Part shown: piece by piece, positions 12,626-25,249 of the stretch | How the letters are laid out: the number at the start of each line of letters is the position of its first letter | Position numbering within the stretch: position 1 is the first letter of the stretch | NCBI GenBank assembly: GCA_965644295.1 | Contig: CBFFRP010000431.1 | Coordinates: 124,001-188,000, forward strand | Direction of reading: 5' to 3' | From: Paraphysomonas bandaiensis | Lineage: Eukaryota > Chrysophyceae | Length of the DNA: 64,000 nt | Translations under genes and position numbers: made by a program | The notes under the pieces: generated by a model | Databases searched by the model: none | Told to the model about the DNA's origin: nothing | What the model saw: the letters and a program-made list of their open reading frames with translations, nothing else

Positions 12626-13405
12626 TAGTGAATGTCTGATTATTAGCAATAGGCGTGTAAGAGTCAGAACTAGTGTTGAAAAACAAGTTAACTAGCTAGT
12701 GCGTAACTATGACATACACATGCATGCGTTTGCTGCAAATTAACGACAAATCTTGAGCATATATAAATTTCACCTAATCTCATAGTTTATTACAGACAAT
12801 ACCATCTAGTTCTCATTATTGCTTGCGCTTGTAACAGAAGAGCAATAACTGTACATACAATGAATAAACTGATTATTACCCAACAGCCCTATAGTAGTAC
12901 TCCAGCTCCACACTCTACTACTCTAGTACCACTACTTATTACCAGATACTAGCCGGGGGTCTCTGGAGCTTAAAGTCACTTCTGATGCATTTCTCTTTTT
13001 ATCACGACTGAGAGCATTGCGCAGTAAGTCGAGCTTATCCACTACCTCATCTGCATGGTCTTCTTTTTCCATTTCAAACACGGTTTCATGATGTAAATCA
13101 GCACATAAATCCTACTATTTTCTGCTACGAAAGCTGCTTGTGCGTCACCGCAAGCACCAAGGTGCAACCATCTCCGCTCTATCACTCAAAGCTCAAAGCA
13201 AAATCTTGATATACCTGACATCTGCTGACTTCAGGATTATTGAGTCCTTACGGTGACCTAGCCCGGATGCTTGACTTTATCAGGCAGCCCAACACCCAGG
13301 ATGCCCTTGTGGAGGGCCCATTCCCGGATGCCTGTTTATTTGTCAAGGCCCAAAGATCCTACACAAGTGACACTTATTGGTGTCTCTTTCATCACACATT
13401 CATCG
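12626..13405. repeat. dispersed repeat family, copy B, split by about 430 bp
   Basis: The 5' block (agtgaatgtctgattattagcaataggcg...) lies at 12626-12672. The rest of the element, from cctactattt through the CACCAAGGTGCAACC core to the acacaagtgacacttatt block, is at about 13105-13405. The intervening 430 bp has no counterpart in copy A, so this copy looks interrupted by a later insertion. The acacaagtgacacttatt block is shared with copy C. Confidence 0.7.
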
Positions 13406-13753
13406 GTTAGAATGGTGACTATTAAATTAGTGGTTCTAGTTTTTGTATTGCATTAGTATTATGTATATGAAATACTTTCCATTGAATACCACTGTTGAGT
13501 GTGTACCTACTAAGAACTAGTTAATAAAGCTAAAATATATGCTCAATTTAATCTAGATAATGCATTCTGACGTAGAATTACCTCTGCATTAGTGTTGGTG
13601 AGAAATCATAATTTTTGGAAAAACCTACATTTTACTAACTTGTACATCATAGTAATTGAGAACTAGTACTCGGTTCCATAGCACATACACGTATTTCTTG
13701 GGCATCTTATCTCATAAAAATGCACACTATGACAACAGATTTTCATAGAACAG

Positions 13754-16700
13754 TCAAGCCCAGCTCGTAGGGCGAGTGCAGTCATGTTTCACATTAGCAT
13801 CCTGGGGGATGCAGTTTTTGCCATTCTGACTATCCGAATTGGCACCATCATCCTGCTCACAATCGGAAAATGCTACGTTTTGTTCGCATTCCAAACTGTC
13901 TGATTCAGGAAAAATAGCATCTATCACTTTCTCAAACTCAGCCGTAGCACAATTATCCCCGCTATCCCACTGACCAGTGGCTTCAAGAACTTGAAAACTA
14001 TCTCTATTGACGACGTCTTGTTTCTCTACATTAGAGGGATGTGTACGCGTTACCTTAATATAACCAAAATCATGGTGGTCGCCGGCGGCAATCTGCCCTA
14101 CTTGCTTGCAGTCATCGCTCCCCCCACTCCACACGCCTGATGACGAATATGAACGTGCTGTCGACTCGGCCTCGATGTTGCCCCACAACTGGTCCAATTG
14201 GTAATCATACCGTTCGGAAGAATCCCAACCATCACTATCAGACGAGTCTAATTGTTCGCTCCCACATATTTGCTGTTCATGCTCACGCATCTCTACTTCA
14301 ATATTGCCCCATATTTTCGCCGCATCATGTACAGCGCTGTCTTCGGATACATCGGAACCGTCGTCCCACTGAGCAGTATTTGCTGTAGAGGGTTGACTAG
14401 GCACACGACTGCTCCTGCAGCTGCTATCGCGACAGTCACTGCTACTAGAGTCATTACCAACCAGATGTCTGAAGAGCGCGCTCGCAATATCGTGATCGTT
14501 GTAGCTTTCGAGTAAAGAATCCATCAAGTCATCATCGGATCCCGAAGGTATTTCAACACCGTTCCTTGCGAGGCTGGCAGACAAAGGCGGTTGAGCACTG
14601 AATATATGTTTAACTGCTTGAAGGCATTTGTCGTTTCCGTTAGTACATTTCATATCACCAGATTCCACCGAATGACACACATCAACTGGATTCTCGAATA
14701 TATCCCCTGGAAATACTTTATCATTGCACTTTTTCGATGAAACTACAGCTTCACTGCAAGACACTGAGCGCTTCCTACCAGACAACGGAAGAACAGCAAC
14801 CGCATTCCTATGCTCATTTCTTTTATTGTGACAGTATTGACCCGCCTTGTACAGTATTATTAGACCGATTGGAATGCACCACAAAGGATTTTCCCACAAC
14901 ATAAGCCAGAGAATAGATAGACCACAAATCGCAAGCGGTTGTAATAGATGTATAGTAACTCGTTGAACAGTGGGTGAACTTGCTCCTAACTGCTGCAAAC
15001 CACTCAAAATTACTGCGGTTAGGATAAATTTCTTTCCGCGATTCGAACCCAAACCGACTCGCCAAAAGTTTGAGTAATACGTTGGCTCAAACTTCCATTT
15101 ATTACCAATTTCACCAGGAAGGTAGCTGTGGTAGGACCGGATAATAACGCTCTCTAACAGATCAGGAAACATCTGTGCTACATTCGTGGAAACAAATAGA
15201 TATCGAGGTGCATCTAAAACGACATTCACTGCACGACTTCCCTCCATGCATACCCTTTGGACAGCCTGATGATGATGTCAGCAAATATATTGAAGAAATG
15301 TTTCGTAGAACAGTGTTGCTGCACTGCTATATATAGAACATGCTAAAAAGCTATCTACGAAAGAAAAACCTGATGGATAGCAAAACTTGCACTTCTGACT
15401 TCATTTCTCGCCAAGTCTGGTATAATAAAATGCACAAACGCACATTCCGTCGTCTCTGCACATGAAATTAGATGCCCACTTTTTTGTAGAAGAGCGATAG
15501 TCATACCATAAAATATAATCTCAATTATAAACTCTGGAAGTCGGACGCGGTATTTTATAAAACAACATTAGTTGTGTTGGGTGGTTATAAAAGATGCACT
15601 TACGAATTATGCACGCCATTAAGTACATTTCTTGCCAAGCCAGACCTCTCTCCAAACCCCGCAACATGGAAAAATATACGAAGAAAAGATTTAAGAGAAC
15701 AACAACGATCCAGGCAAGGGTTTTCACTTCTTTGGTTACGACCATCGAGTGCCGGAAACTGCACAGTTTATCCGAATCAGTCGATTTAGAATAGTAATAA
15801 TAGTATGGATCATGCTAGCGCCTATATATACATGTATGACTCACTCTTCTTCAGCCTTGGATTCAAATATCTTTGCAACTGGCGTATCTCTTCCAAGGAG
15901 GTCTAAGCAGAATAAATGAAGTAGTTCTAACCCAATGTGAACATCCGGTGCAACTTTGAGCTTTTCGTGCTTAGCTTTCGTTTCAGACTGAACCAACTCG
16001 ATTTCTTTGCGAATTAGATCCGCAGCACTTACATGAGAGGAACATAAAATACCACGATGATGACGGTAAAATTCGCCAGTTGGATCAATTCTGTATGCGT
16101 GAATGTGGTTAAAATAAAAATCACACTGCAGCGAAAATATATATATAGATATTTCTTGTGCGCAAACTAGCAATTAAACTATAAAGGCAACTGCACGTCA
16201 CGCAAAAAGACTTACCCCCACACGCTGTCAAATCCTTCCTGTTGCTTGGGTTTCAGAATTCTACGCTGCTCCGAAATATCTACAACAAGCTCGGCGAATA
16301 AATTATCCACACATTCAGTAGCGGCATCCACGTAATTCTCGACCGTAGGATTCGGAGATACTTTCGACATGCGTTGCTTGATCTTGATAACACTTCTCTG
16401 CCTGGAAATATTGCTCTTTCTGCGCTCAATTTGGAGAGTGTCATGATGCTCGTCAGTAGCTTTTATTTTTTTTAACATGTCTAGTGCGGAAGCAGTGGCC
16501 AGAGCTTGCGCTTCTACTGTTGTATCCGGTACGTTTCGAGCAACTTCCACAGTTAGCGTAGGACGTGAGATGGTTCTCGTTCTATGCTTAGCAACCTGCC
16601 GGAGGTTCCCTATTGCATCAATCGAGGCCTGTGACACCCTTCTTCCTACAGTCGATATTCGCTTGCCCACATTCGTCGTAATTGCAGAGGCACGTCTGAC

Positions 16701-19700
16701 TGCACGATTCATTGCCGTTGTGGCCTTCTGCGCCTTCAGAGAGTCCGCAGTGGGAGCAGAGAGGACGTCAATAAAAAGAAAATCCACCAATAGATTCACG
16801 GGCGCTACGAAAATAAATAAGTATTGTACATCATGTGAACAAGAAACCCCACGAAAAATAAAATGCACTCACGATACCAACACTTACCTGTAAACATGGC
16901 AACTACTGTTGATATGATTACCACGGCCTGACACACAATCAATACAATCACAATATCACAAAGAATTGTCAGTTACCTTGACGGTGAGAGCGACACTGTC
17001 CTCGTCGTATACACAGGCATAGCCACCTGTGTTATCTGGATCCTCCACATACGTCCACTCACACATTGGCTTATCGGAGTCAAATGGTGACCTTTGCGAA
17101 AGACACCTCTGCTCAGTGTCGTATCCAGCACATGTACCGTCATCTACTGGATACTGCGATAATTGCAATTATCCAAAGTATAAGTACATCAAAGGTACAC
17201 AGAATGCAATATATGCAAATAATAAAAGAAACATGCATAATAAATGCTATACTCATACAACTCACACCTGAACATCATAACATAAGGCCAGCATGAACAT
17301 CAGCATGCTTTGAATAGTCAGCAAGTGAACACCAGTCAGCATGCGCACGTTGTCAGCATTCGGACCGCTTGCTGTAAACAGTACAATATACCGATGATGC
17401 TTACGAATTTCTCTCCAAAAACGATTCCAAGTCGATTCTGTGTGGTATACAGCCGGAAATATTTCGTTAACATACGTAATCAAATAAGCCTTAATATCCT
17501 CTGGCGATTTGGAACCCTTGGCCATCGTCTTTTTCTTGCTCAACAGGGAGCTCATTTCTACGTTGGTCTGCCCATACCCTCTGATACGCCTCCAGGAACA
17601 GAGAGATATGCCTAGCAAACCACCAGCCCACAAAAACCCATACAGTAGTATAATGATCATGGTATCTTCAATATCTTGCAAAGAGTTTAAACCATCGGCA
17701 GCTTGTATCGTATCGCCGAAATCCTCGACAATAATCGTGGACACTGCTACTACTTCCAATGCGCCAGATTCTTCAATAAAATTGCCGGTAATCTGGCTTA
17801 CACGCTGTCGCGGGACATACGACAGGCGCACGCACTCACACATTGTCGTTCGCTCTGTGTAGGAAATCACAGTGCAATTGAAATCCGACCCACTGAGGAC
17901 TCTGCAGCCTGGGGAGGTCGTCACACTCGGACAACGGGTCTCAATATAGGCCCCGGTGCCGTTGCACTTGTGGGTAATCATGATATCGCCTACCGGCCCA
18001 CCAGGACAAGTGTGCGAATAGATGTTCAGGTCCCCTTCTTCACATGTCGTGTTCACAGATCTATCACTGGGAAGTACAACATAGCTCTGAGGGCCCATGT
18101 TCTGTATTACTAATGAAATCACCGGAATGTCTTCATGTACCGTTTGGTCTACAAATTTCACACGTATTGCATTGGAAGTGAATTCACTGGGGTCGTCGTA
18201 CAGTTTCGATTTTATGGACATAGCCACAAACTCCTGCTTTGACTTTGTGGAGTTATGCAAGGTAACAGTTGTTGGATATGCATTAGATGCTTGTTCCAAC
18301 GGTGTTTGCGGTAGTGTGAGTTCATTGCTCGTACTAATAAACGGGGAAAACACCTGGGCTTTCAAGCGAAACATACTATTAATACTGTCTATTGGGTCTT
18401 GTCCGTCAACCATTTCCGACGCAACAAGAGTCCCAAACGCATCCAACACACTGATTGATTCTAATAACTCTGACAACTGACGACGCGTTGAATTTGACAC
18501 AGTGGACACGGACGAAGCCAAAGCAGCCGCATCCACAGCATTCAACACATGCAAAAGACTATCATACGACATTTCGTACGTACCAGCATTGCGCACAATT
18601 AATGACGATACTTCCAGAGCGATCTCAGATGCATCGGGTGATAATTCATCAGGAGATTGTGTCAATGACGTTAAACTGGACTGCCATGCAACTATACTGT
18701 CTTCACTTGGTTCGTCTGAATGTGCCACAGACTGTAGTCCCTGCAGCAGCTGAAGTCGTAGTGCTCGTTTTTCAGCCATTAGTTCGGAGCTAACAGAACA
18801 TACGCTACCACTGAACCCCTCATTGCACTCACACACGGCTTCGCATGAGGAGTCAGAAAGTGCACAAAACTTCACAGCTTTCCCTGAATTAGATTGACGA
18901 ATAGTGCAGACACCATTACCCGAACAGTTCTGACTGCATTCTTTAGACATCGGTATGCACATACTACTCGTGGTATTACACCGAGTCCATCCAGTACAGT
19001 CGGAGTCGACAGTGCACATTGCCGTCGCGGAGTCCCCAGTCGAATCCAAAGAAAGGACATCACCATACAGACAAGGTGTGTTGTCGTCTCCTTCTGCTCC
19101 AACATAGCCGGCTAGACAGTGACCACAAGTATGATCCCTATCGGAGCATTCTGCACGGAATAACAATGAACAATTCGGTGCATTTGAACAGTCCCGGACA
19201 TTCATCATAGAGCTTACTACAGCGAGTACCTCCTTTACGCCATCAATATTTCCATGTGTAATATCTAGTTCAGAGGACAGTTTCGACTGCAATGCAGACG
19301 GCGATATATCCAGTTCATCAACAACGACTGTTGTTTCCACGGTGGAAACTGCACTTAGCGCATCATACACTTGCACAACGCACACAACTTCATATCCTTT
19401 GCTGACATGTCCAACAGGCAATGATGATGTACTATACGCTGCTTCCGACCGTCCTCGCACGATTCCTAAACCCGTGCTCTGTACATATCCGAATTGGTAC
19501 GACATTGGTACATCATCATCGCTCCAGCGGGATGCAGAGAAAATGAATTTTGTTTTTAGTGCTGTGCCGTTCCTCGGTGTGACCACAAACTGGCCAAGTA
19601 AAGGGGCACTATTGACAACAATTTGTACAGAAGCTTTACTATCCCATGCTTTCAATGTGAAAGTGTATGGTAGTGTTCGACCTAATAAACTTGACCCCCT

Positions 19701-22700
19701 GATCACGAGATTGACTGGATGGTCGCCCGGAGGAAGCGTTTTGAAAATATCAATACGACTGATGGCTGCCAGGTCAATTGAATCATCGTCCACCGTCCAC
19801 GAAACATTGGCACTGCTGAATAGTTGAACCGATCCTTTCACAATGATGTCACGAACTGGGTTGACCTTTTCGGATAATTTTCCGTATGATATTGATGTTA
19901 TTGGAGAGGACGGTTTCGTCACAGTTACTTGTACGGCACTCTTTGATTCTCGAAATGCGTCAGAAACAGTTAGCGTGAATACTTGGACAGAATTAACACT
20001 CGAGGCAGCTGCTGGTACAACTACAGCATACGATCCATTAAATTCCGCATTAACTCCACATAAAGAAGACAACTGAGGTTTTATTTGATAGCACGTCCAC
20101 GAGAAGTTTAATTTAGCTGAATCCTGCGTTTGTACATCGGAATCGTAGCTATCTGTCCCGTCTAGAAGTAGAGATTCCCCGAGACGCACAGACTGTTCTG
20201 AGCCCCCGTGCACAATGGCAACCAGATCGTTGCGAAGAACTGCGACTTGTACACTCGCTGTGGCATACAGTCCCGACACCGTACTAGTAGCTGTAACTGA
20301 AAACTCATATACAGAATTCGGTACTAAGGAATACGGCGGCAGCTTGAATTTCGACTTCGCAATCGCAATGGACCACACCGAGCTGTCCACTACATCATCT
20401 CTGTATACCTTCCATGAATAAGATATATCTGAGTATGAAATCGTACCATCGCACTTCGGCGTGTATGCTTGAGTATCCAGAAGGAACATTTTGTCAGCTG
20501 TCATAGACCGCAACTGTGGCCCCAATATCGATACAACAGGTACTACATTGTTGCTTACTTGCAACTGATGTGTAGCCAATGAACACGACCCCATGAAGTT
20601 ACATAGTGTCACATAGAAATCATAATAGTATCCTGCTATCAAGTAATCATGAGGAATTGGGGTTGGAGGACTTAGCACATAGGTCGACGCGAAAAATGAC
20701 GTTATATCAGCAGCGCTCTCGGTATGTGTACTCTCGACAACAACAGAAAACGACGCCCAGTTCCGACCACCATTTCCGGTAGAGGATGACAAGTCCAGGA
20801 CAGGATTGTCACAAGGCCCAGTAACTGAAGGACCTGATATAGCTACCATAGGGGCCTGTGGTGTGAGTGGCGGAAGGACTTTCACTGGTTCATTAGAAAC
20901 AGAATTCCATGTCAAACATTGTTCGCGAGACAGCTTGCAAAACGCTCGCAAAGAGTCCTGAACAACCGAGATATTACTTCCCACTTCTATACCACTGGCT
21001 CCCCCTAATACCATTCTCACTTTCACCGAGCTAACCCATTCGCAACTTGCAGCGTCGCTGCCATCAAACTCAAACAGCTTTGAGCAAGTATACACATTAG
21101 AAATATATCCTCTGTCCGTAGGGGAGTCGAATGTTGCAGTGATAGATACACCATCCGATGAAAAACGCGCACTCCTGAGTATTGGTGTAGCACTTTCAAC
21201 ATTTGAGTGTTGTACGGTGAATGTATCGCCATCAGGGTATCGTACTTCGTAATTGGACGCATCTGGGCCACTTAAAGTGTGTAACAATTTATATTCACCC
21301 GGCTCGCTTCCAGACAATGCAACTACCTGACTCCTTGACCACGTTTTCGAGTTTAGAACTATATTTGATGGAAAAAATGGTTCAACGCTAACAACAGTCC
21401 CTGTATCAGTTGTATGTTGCGCAAACAACTGGACAGTGACTTCATATAACGGTGCAGCATTAGTTGTCACAGTCATGATATCTATGACATCAGTGCCTTC
21501 CTGAAACGATATCCCGACAAGATTAACTGATATCTCCTTACAGCAACCAGTCAATATGGTGTGCCTTGAGTGAAAAATACTAGCATCACTACTTGTTACA
21601 CCATATACACTACTAGCCGCGCAGTACAGGTCATATGGAGTCGCTGGTTGCAAGTCATGTATAGTAAGTGTCACTGGTGACAAGTCCGCTGATACCACAG
21701 CAAAAACGTTTTGAACAAAAATAGCTTTCGTCGATGATGGCATTGAGGACATCGGGTATGCTGCGCAGTATAATTTCCCGGCCTTCGACAAAATCCCAGT
21801 TACTGACACAGCAGAAGATGTGGACGTGTAAGAAAGAGATAAAATTTCTGGTGCAGGGGAGTGAGATGGAGCAAAAGTGGGAGTCGAACTAGGGTGACAA
21901 GTACTCGGCGCTGAGGAAGGAGAAGCTGACGGAAGCGTACTTGGCAAAGGAGTCGGATTACTAGAAGGCCTTGTTGTTTCACCATTCTGAGTAGGGTTGA
22001 AACTAGGCTCACCGGTTGGTCGTCTAGTAGGCCCTTCAGTGGGAATTGTAGTCGGTTGCCCAGTCGGAATACACGAAGGCTCTCCAGTAGGTTGGCTAGT
22101 AGGAATATCTGTTGGCTGACCAGAAGGCATGCCACTAGGAAGGGCTGTTGGTATACCTGTAGGCCCAACCGTGGGATGCCCTGTTGGTTGCCGGGTCGGG
22201 TATGAGGAAGGCAGCGCACTCGGCACACATGTTGGAACAGCTGTTGGTTGTCCAGTAGGGCGACAGCTTGGCAAACTCGACGGTTGTCTGCTAGGTAGTC
22301 CAGAAGGCAGACTTGTTGGTAAAGCTGTTGGTTGGTCACTTGGTTGATTGGTAGGTTGGCTTGTAGGTAGACCTCTTGGTTGATTAGAGGGCCCACCAGT
22401 TGGAAAAGCAGTTGGTTGACCAGATGGTCGACAAGAGGGTTGACCACTTGGCACAGCAGACGGTTGACCGCTTGGCTGACTTGTCGGTTGACTAGAGGGT
22501 ATACTTGAGGGATGACTTGTGGGAACAACAGTAGGTTGATCGCTGGGTTGACTAGTTGGCTGGCTGGAGGGAACACTAGAGGGTTGACCACTTGGCACTG
22601 CAGACGGTTGACCGCTTGGTTGACTTGTCGGTTGGCTTGTGGGTTGAATGGAAGGTTGTCCTGTTGGTTGACTGGAGGGTATACTTGAGGGCTGACTTGT

Positions 22701-24497
22701 GGGTACAATAGTCGGTTGACCGCTGGGTTGACTAGTCGGTTGACCGGAAGGTAACCCAGATGGCTGACTAGTTGGCTGGCTGGAGGGAACACTAGAAGGT
22801 TGACCACTTGGCACTGCAGACGGTTGACCGCTTGGTTGACTTGTCGGTTGGCTTGTGGGTTGAATGGAAGGATGTCCTGTTGGTTGACTGGAGGGTATAC
22901 TGGAGGGTTGACTAGTCGGTTGACCGGAAGGTAGTCCAGATGGCTGACTAGTTGGCTGGCTGGAGGGAACACTAGAAGGTTGACCACTTGGCACTGCAGA
23001 CGGTTGACCGCTTGGTTGACTTGTCGGTTGGCTTGTGGGTTGTATGGAAGGTTGTCCTGTTGGTTGACTGGATGGCACAATAGAGGGCTTACCAGAAGGT
23101 TGCCCAGAGGGTAGGCTAGTAGGTTGTGTAGGTTGCCCTGATGGCTGTCCAGAGGGCTGTCCAGAGGGTAGTCCAGTTGGCACCGTCGTAGGGTATGAAG
23201 TGGGCTCACTAGACGGTTGGCCGCTTGGTCGAGTTGTGGGGTTAGCGGAGGGTTGTCCAGAGGGCAGTCCAGTTGGCACCGTCGTAGGGTATGAAGTAGG
23301 CTCGCTTGACGGTTGGCCACTTGGTCGAGTTGTGGGATCAGCAGTGGGTTGTCCAGTGGGTTCGCTTGACGGTTGCCCACTTGGTCGAGTTGTGGGATCA
23401 GCAGTGGGCTGTCCAGTGGGTTGACCACTTGGACTACTAGTTGGCTGTCCGGAAGGCTGCCCGGTAGGCTGTGTTGGAATGCTTGTTGGAATTTGTGACG
23501 GCTGTGTGGACGGCTTGCTGCTAGGCTGAGCAGTGGGCTGCCCCGTTGGCTGAACTGATGGTCGGCTGGAGGTAGGTACAGCAGTTGGTGACACCGACAA
23601 TGGCGTAGCTTCACAGGCATAAATTTTACTGTCAGTACAGTCCATTTTATCCCATGTATTATCTTTTTTTAATTTAATACAGTCTTTGCCACTGTCATCA
23701 GAGAACCCGCTTTTAAAATTACTGTAACCTGAAATATCTGTTCCATCATCCCAAATGTAGGTTCCTTCGTTGTCAATATCAGTGAGGCCAATGTACATGT
23801 CTTCACGTGCAGCACTACCACAGGTGCCTTCTTCACCAGTCAGTGCAGTCAAAAAAGCATTCATTTCATCTGCTGAATTTATTGACACCATATACCCCCC
23901 TAGGTTAGAACACGTTGAATGTATTGCGGCATACGTATCAGCTGAAGTGCTGATATAGTAGCAGTAGATATCATATGCATTAAACGACGCCGGGCAAACA
24001 ACTGAGGCTGGCGCAGGAGTAGGTGAAAACACACAACCTGCCACTACTTCTGCCTCACACACATATCCTTTGGTTTTTGTGCAAGTCTCATCGTCCCACT
24101 GGTTATCGCTTTTAAATTTCGCGCAATTTTTCGAGTCGTCATTTCCCGGACTCCCGCCTTTCCAGTTAGTGTAGCTACCAGTGCCCGATCCATCGTCCCA
24201 TATCCAGGTACCTTCAGTCGCGCTGTCTGTATAACCAATAAACATATCACCCCTGTTGCCTACACAATTCAGAGCAGAAACCATGGCAGTTTGTTCAGTG
24301 GAAGTGCCAATGGAAGCCATATAGCCTCCCCGGCTAATACACTCATTTCGTGCATCAGCATATGATAATTCGTTAATACTAATGTAGTAACAATAATTAG
24401 TGGTGTATGTATAAAACCCTGAAGGGCAACAAATAGATTGAATCTCCGGCACAATGACAAACAATACACATAATACAACTATAAAATTATTTCTCAT
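13754..24497 (-). CDS. giant C-type-lectin / PTGQPSGQ-repeat / REJ-GPS-like multi-TM receptor
   Basis: Eight exons join in phase to about 3370 aa: 24497-17268, 17153-16977, 16927-16888, 16804-16216, 16090-15845, 15758-15604, 15533-15370, 15265-13754. A signal peptide (1-21) precedes two C-type lectin domains (about 23-150 and 165-297; EGTWIWDDG, NCAKFK, NQWDDETC). Next come a PTGQPSGQ tract (about 312-846), a long PKD/REJ-like ectodomain, Cys-rich EGF-like modules (about 1750-1860) and a GPS-like Cys cluster (TTMCECVRLSYVP, about 2220). A membrane helix lies at about 2276-2297, and several more follow in exons 1-3, 6, 7 and 8. The tail is acidic, with two WGNIE(V/A)E repeats. The domain order resembles polycystin-1/PKDREJ proteins, but I see no PLAT domain. 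It probably senses surface ligands or mechanical force (inference). The joins rest on phase plus continuity of the membrane core across exons 5-8. Confidence 0.8.
21930..23570. repeat. coding minisatellite: PTGQPSGQPTSQPS-type repeats
   Basis: About 1.6 kb of imperfect 12-nt units encode tetrapeptides P-(S/T)-x-(Q/x) on the minus strand inside exon 1 of the giant receptor. Higher-order blocks are visible: a unit around ttgaccacttggcactgcagacggttgacc recurs near 22440, 22580, 22800 and 22980, implying array expansion. Other reading frames stay open across the array only because of its periodicity. Such Pro/Ser/Thr/Gln stalks are common in surface proteins of photosynthetic and heterotrophic stramenopiles. 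Confidence 0.9.
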
Positions 24498-25249
24498 TAT
24501 TCATATATTAATGTATTAATAAGATGATAATAAGATCTATAATCATATGTACGACATATTCATGTAATTATATATATAAGAGTGTTAATAGGATGATTCT
24601 TCTTGTATGTGTATCTTCTCTATAGAAATTCATACATACAGACAGTTCAAAGCTGACATATCCTCATAACTACGACGTATGTGTGCTGTTGACGTCGTCA
24701 TATGTTGGAACCCCTCTCCCTACCACAACGTGCTGATGATCAAATTATCGTAGACACGACATACGACGTAGTCGGATGTAGGAATTCGAATTCCTAATGA
24801 TATCTAGATATCCGGCAATGTGGTAGATAGAATACGTTGTATATAGAATATACGTATGGTATACTGTACCTCTCACCACCTTTAAGCGCGACCACAGCCT
24901 TATTGGGACAAACACCCTGGTTGGTACAAGTTGTTATGTTCTGAGAAAATTTGCGGAACCAGAGGCAGTTATGATGTTTTTGGCGACTAATTATCATACG
25001 GGTTGGTATATACAGCAGTTTATACCGATATCAGTTCAGTCTCGTCAACACTATAAAACACAAGGACTCAATCATAGTACCATAACATTATTATAACAAG
25101 AGTATTGATACGAAATTATTATTCTTTACATCATTAAAACGTGACTCATTTATATCGTTGTGAAACTAAGACAAGGACGTATTGCATTTCCTCATAAAGT
25201 GTTTCCAGTCAATCCTTTATATTGACTATATACATTTCATAATATAATT
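24498..25249. promoter_or_regulatory. divergent intergenic region, giant receptor / C2-TerD
   Basis: 752 bp between divergent start codons at 24497 (-) and 25250 (+). It holds TACAGCAGTT at 25011-25020 and several palindromic AT-rich stretches (e.g. ggaattcgaattcc near 24780). No exon can be supported. Promoter function is inferred from position. Confidence 0.35.

Larger units (their letters stand above)
12258..13753. other. 1.5-kb spacer made largely of repeat sequence
   Basis: Between KIFBP and the 3' end of the giant receptor I see no intact gene. Much of the stretch is two related copies of a dispersed repeat, annotated separately. The frame at 13271-13456 lies inside the repeat. Confidence 0.6.

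Noticed and set aside
13754-15247. Independent 497-aa gene starting at ATG 15247
   Set aside because: It continues the membrane core of the giant receptor in phase through the acceptor at 15267-15266. The six codons before the ATG are open and the upstream exons have no other partner.
21800-23620. 606-aa minus-strand frame (NLLVSPL...-rich) inside the giant receptor
   Set aside because: It is the alternative frame of the 12-nt coding minisatellite. It stays open because of periodicity, whereas the PTGQPSGQ frame is flanked by recognisable domains.
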